DNA of 64,000 nt from Holacanthus passer. Taxonomy: Eukaryota > Chordata > Actinopteri > Pomacanthidae. The DNA lies in the NCBI GenBank assembly GCA_025331565.1, contig JAFREQ010000064.1, forward strand, positions 960,001 to 1,024,000, written 5' to 3'. Within the stretch, counting starts at the first letter, position 1, and every line of letters starts with the position of its first letter. Of the stretch, positions 35,011 through 49,035 are shown in pieces. Below the pieces are notes generated by a model, which was not told where the DNA came from, made no database searches, and saw only the letters and a list, made by a program, of their open reading frames with translations. A program made the position numbers and the translations under genes.

Positions 35011-37548
35011 AGATGTCTGTTTTTCATCATGTCCTCTGACAAGTGATGGACTAAACTAAGTAACAATGTGAATTTCTCAGATTGCCTTTTCAGAATCTTT
35101 GTTGAGTTTGAAGATAAAACTGTAGTTAATAAAAGATCTGCAACCTGCAACAACGCTGCTTCAAAGACAAATACAAGCTGTTAATGAGTGTTGAATTTCA
35201 TATGCTGCCAACAACAGAACTGGCAGATGCATCTGAACACTCGGGTCTTTGTTCTGCTTTTACAAGTGTAAAATTTGATGAATGTCTCGTCGTGTTGTTG
35301 CAGAAGAAACTCTCGCTCTTTGATTCTGAGGAAACCTGATGTTAAACATTTTACATTTCTGAAACGTCCTCGTATCAAACAGCAGCAGCTGTGACGAGGC
35401 CTCAGTCCAAGGACGGCTCGGAAAGTCCTCGCTGCCGTTCTGTGTATGTGAGTGACTCATTCACTCATTTAACACTTTGTCTGTTAATGTTGATGATAAA
35501 GTGTTGAACTCGACCAAACACTGTTTCAGTGCAGACATTTGGACTTGAGAGAGCAGGAAAAGCACAGATCTCACTGACATTAACGGAGGCTTCGTTGTCT
35601 TTCAGTGACCAGTCAAGATGAATCGGATTCAGACATCAAGGTTGTTAATGACTCCTGTAACAGATCCGTCTGAGAATGTGAGCGTATCGATGACATCACA
35701 GATGTGACTGTGTTGATTAGCACCAACATTGATGTGATACCTGATGAACTTCACAGGAGTTTTCATATCCTTCTGCATCTCTAGTTCAAATACACTTCAA
35801 TCACAGATCAGGTAAGAATCTGAAGGCTGGAGGATGTGTGCTGGAAATACAGTGTTCAAATGGTGTTTGACCACATGATGCAACATGTGCTGACGTGTAT
35901 ATTCAAACACAGAATCACGCCGCTGGACTTTTCCATTAATGGCTGTCGTGTCACGTATCAGCGGCAGCGAATGAGAAGAGAAGCTGGATCGAGTCGCACG
36001 TCAACACATGTTGGTCGAAGGAGGATTTAGATCCTTGTTGCAAACACTGGTACATGTGACCAACATCTCTGGTCCAGACTCTGGTTTCTGGCTCTAAACG
36101 GCTTCACACTTTCCAGAATGACTGTAACGACGTACTTATAAAGACTCATTTATCAAATCAGCACAAGTGGCTGGACTCGGATGTTTTATGCCACACACAC
36201 CACTGATGATTATAATTTTGCAGTTGTTTTTCTAGTCATTTCTCTCCGAGAGCTCGTGTGGTAATGGAACACCTGAAGTGCTCGACGCCGCGCCCGCTCC
36301 GCTTATTGTGCGTGATTATGATCATTTGTCTTCATGATTGCATCTTCTGTCAACCTCTGGAGTATTTGCAGCCACAGCAGGCCGTCTAATTGAAACCAAA
36401 TGTGACAGTGCTGGAGAGACTCGTCAGCCCTCCGTGTTCCTCTGAACCGTCAGCGGCGCAGTGACTGACAGATTTGATTGTGTGGGAGAAAGCAGATATT
36501 TAAATTCCCTCCCTGACTTTAGCACTTTAACACTGTGGGAAAAAAATACATCGCACACACTCAGAAAGCTCCTGGTTGCTGTTTCACACTGAATAATGAT
36601 TCTCTTTCTGTCGATGCACATGCGACGAAAAACACACTTTCTGACCACATCACTCTGAAAAAGTCAAAGATAAATACACAAAAAACAGAGGATCCTTTGA
36701 AAAACAGCGTGCGGACATTTTGCAGAGGATTGTGGGAAGAGGAGAGAAGATCAGACGTGAAGGAGTGAGGTGGTTTCACCTGTCACTCGTTCTCTTGATG
36801 AAACGACATGAAGATCATGATTCTGTGACGGTTCCTGTTTGTGGACGTCAGTTTTTATTCTTCTTGTTCTCCTGCTAAAGTCGGACAGCTCTGCAGTGAC
36901 CCAGCCATCCCATAATACTAACCTGCACATCTACTGTGATCACTGAGGAAATAAATCTTCAAGCTTTTTTGTGTTTTCATCCTTGTTAATCTCTTTAAAT
37001 GCTGGAGATTCCTGCCTGAACGCTTATTAGATGAATCACTGTGGAATAAACTCACTTCTCTGAAGCTTCTAATCATAAGATGTGATTTGTGTCCCTCCTC
37101 TGATTAGTGGAATAAATCTGTCACATCGTGATTCACAGACATTAAACATCGAGCGCTGAATCAGCTCGTCTCGCCCTTTTTTTCAACATCCATCATCCTC
37201 CAAGTTTCTCTTAATAGGTTGTGAAACGACGTGTAATTGAAAGAGTTGATTCGCTCGTTAAACCTTGAGATTTTTCTCAGACATATTAAATCTGGACTTT
37301 CTAAAGAATCAACGTGCACATTCATGATTGTTGTCCTTAGTTTTTGGATGTTGCGACGCTGCAGTGATGCCTCAGGTGTCACTGTGGATCATTGAAGCAG
37401 GAACACGTCAAACTGTAGAAGAAAATAATTCTGTGGGACCTTTTTGATTTGTTTGATTTCTCATTCTGCACGAAGCATCGACGGAACTCTTCGACACAGA
37501 GAAATCAGTGATGGTGGACGTTCATGTAACGTTACCAGGCTGCGGGAA

Positions 37549-37603
37549 GTCCGTCCGTCTGTCCGTCCGTCCGTCCGTCCGTCCGTCCGTCCGTCCGTCC
37601 GTC
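37549..37603. repeat. (GTCC)13 tetranucleotide array
   Basis: CCGT units with a single T variant near the start. Confidence 0.95.
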
Positions 37604-37739
37604 TGACCATGTGAACAAAGTAAACCTTCATCCATACACACACTGTTCTCCTTTGTGGTTGATATGACAACGGTTTCCAGGGAGATGGAGCAACCGGTCC
37701 GTGTGGGAGCCACCTGTTTGCGTGTGTGTGCATGCAGAT

Positions 37740-37767
37740 ACACACACACACACACACACACACACAG
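37740..37767. repeat. (CA)13 microsatellite
   Basis: Uninterrupted. Confidence 0.9.
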
Positions 37768-38748
37768 AGAGTTGGGTGGATGAAGATGATCACATCTGTC
37801 AGGCCAGATTATAATTGAACAGAGGTGTTTTTACCTGCAGCTGCATCGTCAGTGTAAACGATGTTTACATGATGTTCTGACGTTGGCAGAGGTTTGTTGT
37901 GTGTGTGTGGCCTCGTGATTCACAGTCAGTGATACTAGATCTGTGCAAACTCAAGTCAGGGACACGTCGAGTGTGTTAAATATAAAAAATATGCAATATG
38001 TTAAATAAGTTCACTACTTTTGTGGAATCAACCAAAAAGCATTGAATGTCTGCTCAGATTCACGTTTTTTATAAAGATAGATCTGATTTAGATCAAAGTT
38101 CTTGTGCTTCTTTTTGAAGTGTTTGTACATTTTTGTTTTATAAACCTGAAAGATCATGAATCAGGTGAAGTGTCATTTCAGTATCTGTAGTGAAACACTG
38201 CAGTTTCCTGCGTTACTCTGTGACTGACAGTCAGACTGCAGCTGACCTGTGGTTTGGACGCAGGATGAAGCTCAAACTGTGCGTTGACCCGTGGAGTTGG
38301 AAACACGCGGTGAGGTCCTCAGTCACTGAAACGTGTGTTCGACCTCCAGAATTAGTGTCTCCACTTTGTCTCCTCTCCTGAATAGAATTAAAGGCTCCGC
38401 GTGTCGGCAGGTCGCCTCCACTCGCTCTAAACCTCGTCGTCTCCGCGGAGGGAAGGAGGATTTATCTCAGCCAGGTGGTAATCCGCCGCTCAAGGAGAAA
38501 CAGGAGTTGTTTCCCAGCACTCGGGGAGACTCCGCAGGGCAGCAAGTAACTAATGGAGAGGGCGGCTGTTTCCGGGTTTGTTTCTCTGTTTCTTTTGCTT
38601 TGTTTTGTTTTTTTATTATAGTTTCAGGATGGATGGAGTCGGACTCTGTCTTTGCCAGAGAGGGAAAAAATCGATCTCAGACTTTGGAGCGTTGCTGCAG
38701 TGAGATTGGCAGCGACTTGGAATCTGCTCCACCCTGCGAACATGAGAT

Positions 38749-38749
<1 letters not shown>

Positions 38750-38794
<45 letters not shown>
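38750..38794. repeat. (CA)22 microsatellite
   Basis: Uninterrupted. Confidence 0.95.
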
Positions 38795-38798
<4 letters not shown>

Positions 38799-40442
38799 CT
38801 ACTCCCACACACTGTTGTTTCCATTCTGAGTTTCTGCTTGTTTTATTAACTTTTGGCTTCAAAATGTTGCTTCCAAATTGTTGGAAATGAAGCTTGTGTT
38901 GTCTGTTGAGCGTGAACGGACCAGAAGAGACACCGAGCTGCACAAATGAAGCATCGATCCAAATATTAGTCACATTAATCTTTGTAGCTGTTGCAGAACA
39001 GAGAAAGAAAACAGGAGCGTTATTGTTCTTAGATTCTTTTTCTCTCTCCCTCCATCGTTCTGATTCACCTCGTGGTTTGATTTCAATCAGATGAACAAAT
39101 TACATCAATGTAAATGCAAGAAGAGCAGAATAATGACGTATGAACATATGAAGCTGATTGAAAAGATGATGCTTTGATTCCATCTGAACTTCAGATTCAG
39201 AAAGTCATCGTGCTTCATGTTTCAGCGTCGTGATTCCAACCTTCATTAATAAATGCTGAATGAATCACCGCCTGTAGCTTTGTAATAAGGACTCATTTAT
39301 CTTTTATAAACCATTTATTAATCATGAACAGTTGTTGCAGTTTCATGCAGGAGGCGAACGAGATGCTTTTTGTTTTACAAATCATTTCTTAATCATTCAT
39401 GGATTTGTAATCAAAACAATTTTAAGGCTTGAACTTGCATCATTCATTAAAGAAAACATAAAACTGATGGATTTTATTTTGCATCAGCTACAAAAGTTTT
39501 CAATTATTGAAAATTGTTCTCTGCCATTGTTCTAATTCATTATCACATAAAATGTATTATACAAGACAGAAAATGAAAAACTAGGATAATGAGTGGCCTT
39601 ATTTCGATCTCGCGTTGATTAACTCCTGGTTCTAATGTCATCAGCACATTTTAACTCAGATATCAAATAGAAGACATTTAGTCACTTTAAGTGCAAATTA
39701 AATTTCTTAAAAGTTGAAGCACTTTTTTCTTGTCTAACAGTTTGGTAACTTGCTCCGTCCAACATCAGCCGTGTGCATCGTGTTTAGCATCACATCACAG
39801 CTGGATGTCGTCTGAAATTATAAATGCAAACAGATTCAGCCTGAATACTGATTTTACATCAGCCAATTTTATCACACTCGCACTGTTTCCAATGCAGCGT
39901 GGAATCCAGAGACAGTTTGACCCCGAAGACGACCTGACATCAATATGCATCAGACACAAGGCGTAATGTGTGCAAACTGCAGATGGAGCCTCTTCTCTGC
40001 TCGCGTCCTGATTTAGACGTGAGACGCCGTGTTTCAACTCCAACTTGAACCCTCGAGCTCCACTGTCACACACGCTGCGTCTCTGCCCTCCTCTGTTGTG
40101 TGGATGAAGAAGAGAAGGCTCCAGCCAGGCAGAGATCAACTCCCTCCTCAACCTCCACGTCCAAATATAGATCCTTCATCAAACGCAGACTCCGCGTCGG
40201 CCTCAAATCCCTCAGTCCCCGTTTGTTTGATCTCGTTCCGCTCTCTGTGCCTCTTCTAGTGACGGAGGTTTCATCCTCGCTGTTTGTTGGGATGTAAACA
40301 GCTTCTCATTTGCACGATGACGACGACGATGGCGGATTCTGATTTTTTAGGAAAATTGTTTTTGATTTCCTCGCCGACTTTCATCTGGATCATCTGCTCC
40401 TCGCTGTGCCGCTTTGCTCTCTTTGGCTGTCTCTCACCCTTC

Positions 40443-40444
<2 letters not shown>

Positions 40445-40480
<36 letters not shown>

Positions 40481-40620
40481 TATAGTTCACACACACACAA
40501 GTATCTGCTTTGTGTGTGTGTTCATGTGGTTGTTGACATGTTTGAATGCTGTTTCTGCCAGTGAAGCCAGCTACACTTTAGAGCTTTAACACACACAAAC
40601 ACACAAACATAAGCACTATG

Positions 40621-40655
<35 letters not shown>

Positions 40656-40759
40656 CCCATCATGTGTACCATAGACTGCCAGTGATCACAGATTCTACGA
40701 CTCCACTCAGCAGAAACACTACACAGTTGGTCTCTCTCTCTCTCTCTTGCTCTATCACA

Positions 40760-40850
<91 letters not shown>

Positions 40851-40985
40851 GGGCAACACTTCAAGTCTTTCTCAGTGTCCTCATTGGGCTAAAAGTGATG
40901 GCAGCACTGCTGAGGATTTAATTAGTTCTCGATGGTTTGTCCTGCTCGTTCCTTTGATCAATTACATCATCATCCACTCCAGGTT

Positions 40986-41018
<33 letters not shown>
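40445..41018. repeat. CA/GT microsatellite cluster
   Basis: Arrays at 40445-40479 (GT), 40622-40653 (CA), 40757-40847 (CA with two breaks) and 40988-41018 (CA). A (CT)n run sits at about 40731-40747. The switch from GT to CA on the same strand makes this an inverted pair of arrays. Confidence 0.95.
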
Positions 41019-41020
<2 letters not shown>

Positions 41021-41486
41021 CTACAGAAAACACACACGTGCATGTTCACACAGACACACTTAAATCACACTTGGATGTAAACACACACAGTCTTCTTCGT
41101 TGCTTCACGTTTCTCCTTCCTTTCCTCCTCCTGCTCATATAAGAGCATGTAAATCCCCAGAACTGGAGATATGAGGTTTCCACACGACAGGCGAACTCTT
41201 CACATGAGCTGTTTCACTGCTGGTGCTTGAGTAAATGTTATCAATCTACAAATACAATTATCCAAATTCACACAGATTCTGATTTGTAATGTTTATTGAA
41301 ACAACAGTTACTGTGAATATTTTAACTGACGAATGTTTCTCTTAATTTAGGCCAAACATTTGATTCTATATGAGAATTTAAATCAGATCTGAACAAAGAC
41401 AAAAGCTTTGGTGCAGGTAACAACGAATCAGACATTCACTTCTTGATTTGTGTCCACAAAAGATGAGTTCCCACAAGAGGAGTAAG

Positions 41487-41501
41487 ACACACACACACAC
41501 A

Positions 41502-41570
<69 letters not shown>

Positions 41571-41602
41571 GTTTCTACAGTCACACACACACACACACAC
41601 AG
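41487..41602. repeat. interrupted (CA)n array
   Basis: Long CA array 41487-41567 with TC and CG breaks, then a second at 41581-41602. Confidence 0.95.
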
Positions 41603-42419
41603 ATATCAGATATTGGCTCTTATCAATCATTTCTCTCTCCAGCTTTCATCCTGCCAAAGTCGGCTTTGTTACAAAAACAACAAAGCTCTTTAAATCCACA
41701 TGAAACATGTGAGTTCTGTCGGCGGCTCCGTCTCGTGTTTTCCTCACGGTGAAAGATTAGATTTATTGTACAAATATCGAGCGTTGTTTTCAGGTGGTCG
41801 TGTTGTTATTGGCGCGGCGGATCAGAGCAGAGCGACGGAGCATGAAGACGACAACCTGTTTATTACATTTCATTTTCACTACATGTGAGCAAACCCAAAT
41901 TCCAGATCTGTCTCCTTTGCGACGGGCGAATGCATCGACGTGTGGGCGACATTTGAATTTCTCCGCAGGCGGCCGTGTTCTTCTATCGTACAGCTTCTCT
42001 CTTACCGTCTGCCTGTAAGACGAGTCATTATCCAGGAGGTTTCTCTCCGTCTGCCCACTCACAGGTCTCTGAGGGAAGACGCTGGAGGTCGGCTTTATTG
42101 TTCGCATCGATCCGTTTAAGTTACCGGAGCGAGGAAGTCAGCGTTTTTGGCAAAAGGAAGGAGCTGAGGACGGACGAGGGACATCGATGATTTTACAAAT
42201 GTCAGGATCATCATGGAACGACAGTTGAAAGCTTGTCAATCTGGAAAACACATTCCAAATCAAAGCCAAATGGTTTTTGGTGTAAAAATGGTCCCAACAT
42301 GATTCTCTCCTGTCAGGCAACACTTCAGTGGCTACATTTCAATCATTTCATTATTCTTCATGTTTTCAAATATGAATAAAACAGAAGTCTGAATCATATC
42401 TTTTTTTATCCATGTTAAA

Positions 42420-42510
42420 ACAGCCGTTATTGAAGGAACGGCTCTTTTTGCCATTTTTATTGGAAGTAAAGCTCATTAATTAGAGTTTGGCTTCAAACCG
42501 TCCTTCAGAA
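42420..42510. promoter_or_regulatory. candidate conserved non-coding element
   Basis: Repeat-free AGCCGTTATTGAAGGAACGG followed by GCTCATTAATTAGAGTTTGG. The 7-base AGCCGTT/AACGGCT pair can fold. Conservation is not tested. Confidence 0.2.
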
Positions 42511-43730
42511 ACTACGTTAATGAGATAATAAAGTCGACCTGTGTCTTTGTACAGTCGGTGTTCTCCGCACTTTGCCAGCTGTGTGAAGGGAGAGAAGCCG
42601 AGTGACGCTGAGCGGCTGTGAAGGACTCCGAACGCCTGGATGAGCTTTTACACCCAAACAAGCTTCATGTCGCAGCGATGTTGACGGTTCTGAACCAGAA
42701 AATGCGTCCAGATCCGATGATAACATCCTCTGGGTGTCAGGAGCGTCCGCTAACTGACCTCCTCCTCGCTGCGCTTTATTTTGGCGGGGTGTTTTTGTCA
42801 GCCTCAGCGGACAAGCTGACGTGTCTGCGAGCGAGAAGGAAACGCAGCGGAAGGATCCTCGGCTTTCTGCTCGCGAGGTCACGATCTGTTTCCAAACAGA
42901 GTCGGCTTCATAATGACTGTGGAGGATTCTGAGCAGATAACAAGCTCTTAGTTCCACAGTCAAAGATGAAGAAAACCTCAGATATGATGAAGATTTCTGT
43001 CTCTTTCACACTTCATACATCTGAAACTTGACACATGTTTGATGTTTATTCCAGATGTTATTTAGCAACACTGAGTCGAACTTTAGTTTCAACCTGGTCC
43101 ACGTCTGGACGTCTGCAGCCGAGTGCTTTTGCAGGAATGAAACTTCTGTGGCTTTGGAAAATAAATATTTTAGTCTATTTTCTGCAACACTGTTTCTAAA
43201 ATCTTGAATCAGTCCCACTGCTGATCTGATGACGTCTTTGCTGTGAGACGTGTCGATCTGAGCCGGTTCCTGTCGGACCGAGTGGCTGGAACGAGCCGCG
43301 TGTCGGTGCCGTGTTGAAGTGTCCCTCAGAGAGTGGCAGTGACTTGGCAGCTGATCATCCGTCACTCGAGTCCGGCACAATTGTCAACATCTCGTTGGCT
43401 GGAGACGGCGTCAAGTTTTGGCTCGTGCGGAGCGTTCGAGGTCCAGCTCCGAGAAGCATCCGTGGATGCACCGCGAGCTCTGCGGGAGGAGTGTTTTCTC
43501 TTCGTGGAGATGTGATATATTTGGGCGAGCGGCCTGTCATTTCGCTGCACTGTTTTTTCCTCGTGAGTTGAGTGTGAGGCTTCGCTGCAGACCAGCGACT
43601 GTCTGCCTCTATAAACTTGTTTGAAAAGGCGCCGAGCATCAAACCGCCGCTCGCTCCACAAACTGCAGACTGGCTTCTGCAATGTGACTCGATGAAATCT
43701 TGTTCTTTGTTGTTTGTGCGGCGCTCAACA

Positions 43731-43817
43731 GTGTGTGTGTGTGTGTGTGTGTGTGTTTGAAAAATGTAGGCCTGCAGTGACATGAATCCATACTTATCTG
43801 TGAGTGTGTGTGTGTGT
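43731..43817. repeat. two (GT)n arrays
   Basis: 43731-43757 and about 43804-43817. Confidence 0.9.
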
Positions 43818-45020
43818 TTTGATGCAGATTGAGGAGGAGAGCCAGTGTGTTTGTGTGGATGTGTAGTCAGTGTGTGCATGTTGTAAATGTTTATGAGCTT
43901 TGCTTCATTTCATTCCTAAGTGTGTGTGTGAGACAGACAGATGGACCCATATACAACTAATCAATGTGTGTGTGTTGTGGCCCTCAGCTAAATCCAAATT
44001 ATCCACCATCCATTTAATTCAATCTGGATGTCGATGTTTCCACATGTGCCGGCTCCGCTGGTCAGTTAGAACCAGCTGGACCCGACGCGGCGGCCATGTT
44101 TGATTTAGGTTTTACTCTGAGCTGAGAAACTGTGAACCTGAAAGACAGTGAAGCAGATGGAAACAGAGGTCGTCACTGTGCACGTGGAGAAATAAAAGTG
44201 TGTTTCAACCATTTTAAAACCTATGTTGTTTCCTTCTGACCGAGAAGTGAATCATGTCAAAAATTAAAATCAGCGAACTGAAGATTTTGTGAAGTGTTTT
44301 CTTAGTTTGCATCATGTTGATCTTCCTCCGGCGAATCGAGACATTTACAGACATGATCCATTTGAGCTGAGTCCCAGATGATTTCAAGGGAAACATCAGA
44401 AACACATCTGGCAGCGTCTCGTTTGCACCTGCTGTTCCTCAGTGACACAAAAGAGTCTGTGGTGATTTTAAACATGTCTCTTCAAAAACTGACATCTCAG
44501 CAGTGAAGCATTTTCAAAAAAACTTCCTCTCCACCATAAAGAACGTGGGATCAAACACTCCTGACAGAAAAGGAAGCAAATGATCCTGCTGACGCTCGAT
44601 TGCTCGCAGCTTCCTTAAATGATGTTTACCTGAATTTTAACTGATGAATAAATCTGCTCCGTCAGACAGACGTGAGACAGACGCCGGAGAAATGCCGCTG
44701 AGATTCTGTGCGAACCGAAACGGCGTGATGAAATTGTTTAAGTTGACATTTTACAGGATTGTTTGGTTCCTTCTCAGCAGTCAAATAAATTCAATCTGAG
44801 CGAGTCGCTGAAGTTTGACTGAGACTTAAATTAAACTTCTGTGATTTTTGAACGAGTATGTGAACCAACAAACACACAACTTTATCTCTGGTGTGAAAAG
44901 GAACACGACTCGTTTGAAGGACGTTCGGCCTTCGTCTGTCACCTCTTCTACTTCCTGCCAGCACCACTCTTTATTTTATTATTATTTCAAAGGTACAAAT
45001 GAAATGCCGTCTGGACGATG

Positions 45021-45167
45021 ACACACACACTCACACACACACTCACACACTCACACACACACACACACATATTACTCAGCTGTGTGTAACTGAGGTGATG
45101 AAGTGACCTGTGTGTCATAACATGTCTGGCCTGTGTCTAGACACACACACACACACACACACACACC
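45021..45167. repeat. two (CA)n arrays
   Basis: 45021-45069 with TC breaks and 45141-45167. Confidence 0.9.
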
Positions 45168-45591
45168 TGACCGCTGACACCAACATACAACATCCGGTGG
45201 TCTTTAGTGAGTTTAGCCTTTAGTCTCATTACTGGAGATGAATGGATGCAAAGCTCAGCGAGAGAAGACAGATGGACGAGTGGACAGACGATGAAAGAGG
45301 GAGTGGGCGAGCGAGCATGCAGGAAAGGAAAGAGTGGGAGAGAGAGAGAGACTGGGAAGCAGAGAGGAACTGAGTCAGACTTGCAAACAAGAATGATTAA
45401 ATGAAAAGATGGGAATACATGATGGAGGAAGGAGGAGAGCCGGGTCTCTCTCTCCCTTAACTCTCTCTCTCTCTCCGTCCTTTGATGTTGCTTTGTCTGC
45501 GGCGGGCGAATACATTTTCAGCATGACGTGACGTCTTGTCTGGCCTTGTTTCAAAGCCCTCTCCTGCGGTTTCACTACATTATGCATCACA

Positions 45592-45634
45592 CACACATTA
45601 AAACACACACACACACATTAAAACACACACACAC
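45592..45634. repeat. CACACATTAAAA composite repeat
   Basis: Short CA runs separated by TTAAAA, repeated three times. Confidence 0.75.
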
Positions 45635-46244
45635 AGTTACTGGTTTTTAAACGTGTCCACGTCCTCAGATCATCATCATATGAAACTGATGTCCTTCCTG
45701 TATTTTCTTTAAATGCACTCAATTGTCACTTTGTGGAAACAATCTTTTTTGTTCTCATACAAAACCATGAACTTGCAAAGTTAGTTTTGTGGCAGCGACA
45801 AAACGACAAACCTTCAGACATGAACTCACGGTGATGACTTCGACCGGCGTTTGCAGCTCGCTTCTGTGCTCACAGGCATCATAAATCCTTCAGTGAGAGA
45901 AAGATTCCACGTGCACACAATTTGCTTCATGTTTGACAAAATTAGTGTTGCTTCATTTTATTTGAGTGAGTTAATGAATGGAAGTCATTTTGTCTGTAGT
46001 TACTCTGTGAGAACAGAAAGGTTCATGTACTTGTGAGTTGATCCAGACATCCGAACCCACCAGATTAAGTAGAGAAAATAATAACGAGCTAATAAAAGCA
46101 GCATCGACGCCACATTGAAATGACCTGAGTTTACTCGAACACCACAGAGTCACAATCATTAAAACAGTGGAATATGAATCTTCTCCCACACACTGATCTC
46201 AGACCGGTTCCCGCCCGGGCGGCCCGGCCGCGGCGGACGGAGGT

Positions 46245-46565
46245 TAAGTGCCTCACTCATCTTAAGCATTTTGAATAATTTATGTAGATTGCCAGTTATG
46301 GCCTTCCATTATGTTCAGCATTAAAACAGGCACTATTTTTTCATTACACAGTGTTATTCAGATTGATTTTTCTGACCCCATTTGCTAATGCGTTCACAGT
46401 AAAAACCTAATTGCTTCACAAAAAGGGAAAAAAAATACCAAGCAGAGCAGGAGATGAAAAAAGTGACATTTCTAGCTCCATTTACTAAAAAATGTTAAAT
46501 GCCAAATATTAGCTAATTAATGTGAACCGTCCTCTTCTGGGCGCTGCCTCATTTTTGTTTCATGA
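46245..46565. promoter_or_regulatory. candidate conserved non-coding element, the best in intron 2
   Basis: About 320 bases of repeat-free AT-rich but complex sequence, immediately after a sharp GC spike (46206-46240, CCCGGGCGGCCCGGCCGCGG). It holds homeodomain-type and POU-like cores: AACCTAATTGCTTC, TTTGCTAATGCG, TAGCTAATTAATGTG and GAATAATTTATG. Its texture resembles vertebrate enhancer elements near neural genes. Conservation is not tested. Confidence 0.35.
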
Positions 46566-48854
46566 GTCTTTGGACTGATTTTTTTTTTTAATTTACTGAA
46601 CGTCTTTTCTTAAAGTGAGAGAATTCAAATACAGCAGTTTTAAATCCTAAAAAGTTTTTCACTGTCGACTCAACTGATTCTTTTTTTTCTTCTGAAATTG
46701 CTTGGCAGAGCTTTCGGCAGACCAACGCAACCTGAACCTGAAGCAGTGTTTGACTTGCAAAGACTTCAGATTTGGTTTCGAGGGCTCGGCCTTCACATTT
46801 ATTCACAGTTTGCTTTTTATTGGTTACCAACATTTAATCCAGTGTTTCTTCATGGTGCGTTCATGGACGATCCCACAGCTGCCAACATGGACATTTGAAT
46901 TGAGAACACACAAAAAGCAAACTTGGACGAGGTAAAGAGAAAAGATTATTGATCAGTTAGCAAACTGATGGAAAAAGCCTGGCAGCAGTTTCAGTATGTT
47001 GTTAGGTCAACAAAAAAAAATCTTTCCTTCTCAGTTGCTGTGACTTTCAAATCTGAGACTGTGTCGTCGTTAAAGAATTAAACGATCATCTATTTCAGCT
47101 ACATTTAGTCTCTGCAAGTGGATTCACACATGAACTGGATGAACTGACACCAGCGGCAGGAAGGAAAAATCTAATGAGATGCTTCGGCAGGTCGGTCATT
47201 AAACACACAAAGCTCCATGTTTGACCCTCGTGGATCAAAGTGTGTGTGACTGGTTTGCTCTGAGCTCAGCAGCAGGTGTGGCCTCGCTGCCGAGTGGTTC
47301 TCCTTCACCTCCATCGTCTCAGCCGCCGCTCGAGCTGTCGACCTTGTCAAACATTCTCATTGACGCTAACAACCTCCACAATGTGCAAACAATGACGTTC
47401 AGTGTGAAACAAAAGTGCCACTTGGATTCTTTAATAAGTCGTCGGCGCTCTCCTCCTCCTCCTCCTCCTCGCCGCCTTGAAGGACGCTCGCAATTTATGT
47501 GGCGTTTGAGCGTCGCTCTCGAGTCCTCGCGCTCACATATAAACGGCCTTGATTTTTCCTGATGTCTGCGTTTGCTGTCGTGGGCTTTTTGGTGAAGACG
47601 CCATCTCTGGATTTCGGTCGGATTAATGTTTGGGGGTAGTGGCACTTAAAGGGATAGTCTGCACAAATGAATCTGGCAGCGAGCGCCGGGTTCGCCAGAG
47701 GTGAAGTCTTCACCTTGGATGGACGTGCATTATCTGGATGAAAAGGCCGGAGCGGCTGACAAGACGGATGAGGAGGGGACGTCCTCCCTCTTTGTTTTCC
47801 ACAGCTGTCGCTCCCTCGTCTCTCTCTGTTGTCTTTCACTCTCATCTCCATCATCGTCCACACCAACAGTCTCATAACCTACAAGAGTCAGATGTTTCTC
47901 TGTCACATGAAACAGTTCAGCTGAGTGAATATTTTCATGTTCAATCATTGTGTTTATTTTAATGATTTAGTTTGTTAATTTCATGAGATTCTTGATTGTC
48001 CCAAACATACTATTTCAAAGTAGGATGTGTTGTGTTATTGTTGCTTCACTGCGTCAGATATTCTCATGTATTTACATTATGTGTTGGAATATATGACAAC
48101 CAGCTGATTATTCATTAAATTCTGTCACATTTTCTAGAAAATGATGTATGTTTTGCAAAATACATATATGAATGTTAAATATGTTGAATAAATGAAAAGA
48201 AAGAGGTCGAGTGGGAGTTTTGGCACCGGCACCAGTTTGGAAGCTGCACAGAGAAACGCAGGGTCAAAATCCAGCAACACTTTCAGTATTAAAAGTTTAA
48301 AGTCGGTCACAAGTTGAAGCTCTTCGGTCTGACGGTGTTTGTCTCGGTTTGTGCGGCCGTTGGTTCGTTGGTGGGCAAAAAGAGGCAGAAATGCATTTCT
48401 TTGTTTTTCTCTCCAGACGGTAAATCTGCCCGTCATTAGCATAACAATCAGCTGAATATGAATCATCTGCTTGAAATAGAGTTTTTTTCGCAGCGCTGTC
48501 TGATGGAGGAGTGTGTGTGTATTTCCCATCCAGCTGATTTAATGTCCCTCATCTACATTAAGTTATATAAATTCAAAATAAGTTTGTTGGTCTGAGGGAA
48601 TCAATCTTTCCTCAGCTTCCAGAGAAACTCACCTGTGTGTCGGACCGAGCGGCCTCACTGTCCTGACGCTTCAACACTTTAGTAAAGGACAAGCCGCCGC
48701 GGTCGTTCACGGTCGAACAGTTTGATCCTTGACGGACGATTTATGACCTGACATTTACGGATTCAAACATGTTGTTGAATCCAGTGTTAAGGTGGAATCC
48801 TTCACTGCCCTGTTCACCTTTTTTAAAAAAGCCTCTGACCTTCAGACGAAGCTT

Positions 48855-49035
48855 CTTCACCCATGTGTTTCCATTGATATGCATAAGAACAGTGAAGATG
48901 TTGTTGCCATGGTAATGAATTATAGGTCTCATGCAAAGTGACTGTAATTGCCATTTTCCACCTTACAATGTCCAATTTAGTTGTCCAGTTTGCAACTTTC
49001 CTTTAATAGTTTGCACATATGCACCGTGAATGGAT
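48855..49035. promoter_or_regulatory. candidate conserved non-coding element with RFX-like and octamer-like sites
   Basis: Repeat-free block with GTTGCCATGGTAAT (48903-48916, RFX X-box with one mismatch), GATATGCATAAG and CTCATGCAAAGTGA (octamer-like), GACTGTAATTGCCA and GTCCAATTTAG. The density of recognisable motifs stands out. Conservation is not tested. Confidence 0.35.

Noticed and set aside
42424..42452. AGCCGTT/AACGGCT stem followed by T run, terminator-like
   Set aside because: A bacterial-type terminator has no meaning in this vertebrate intron, and a 7-base stem is within chance.
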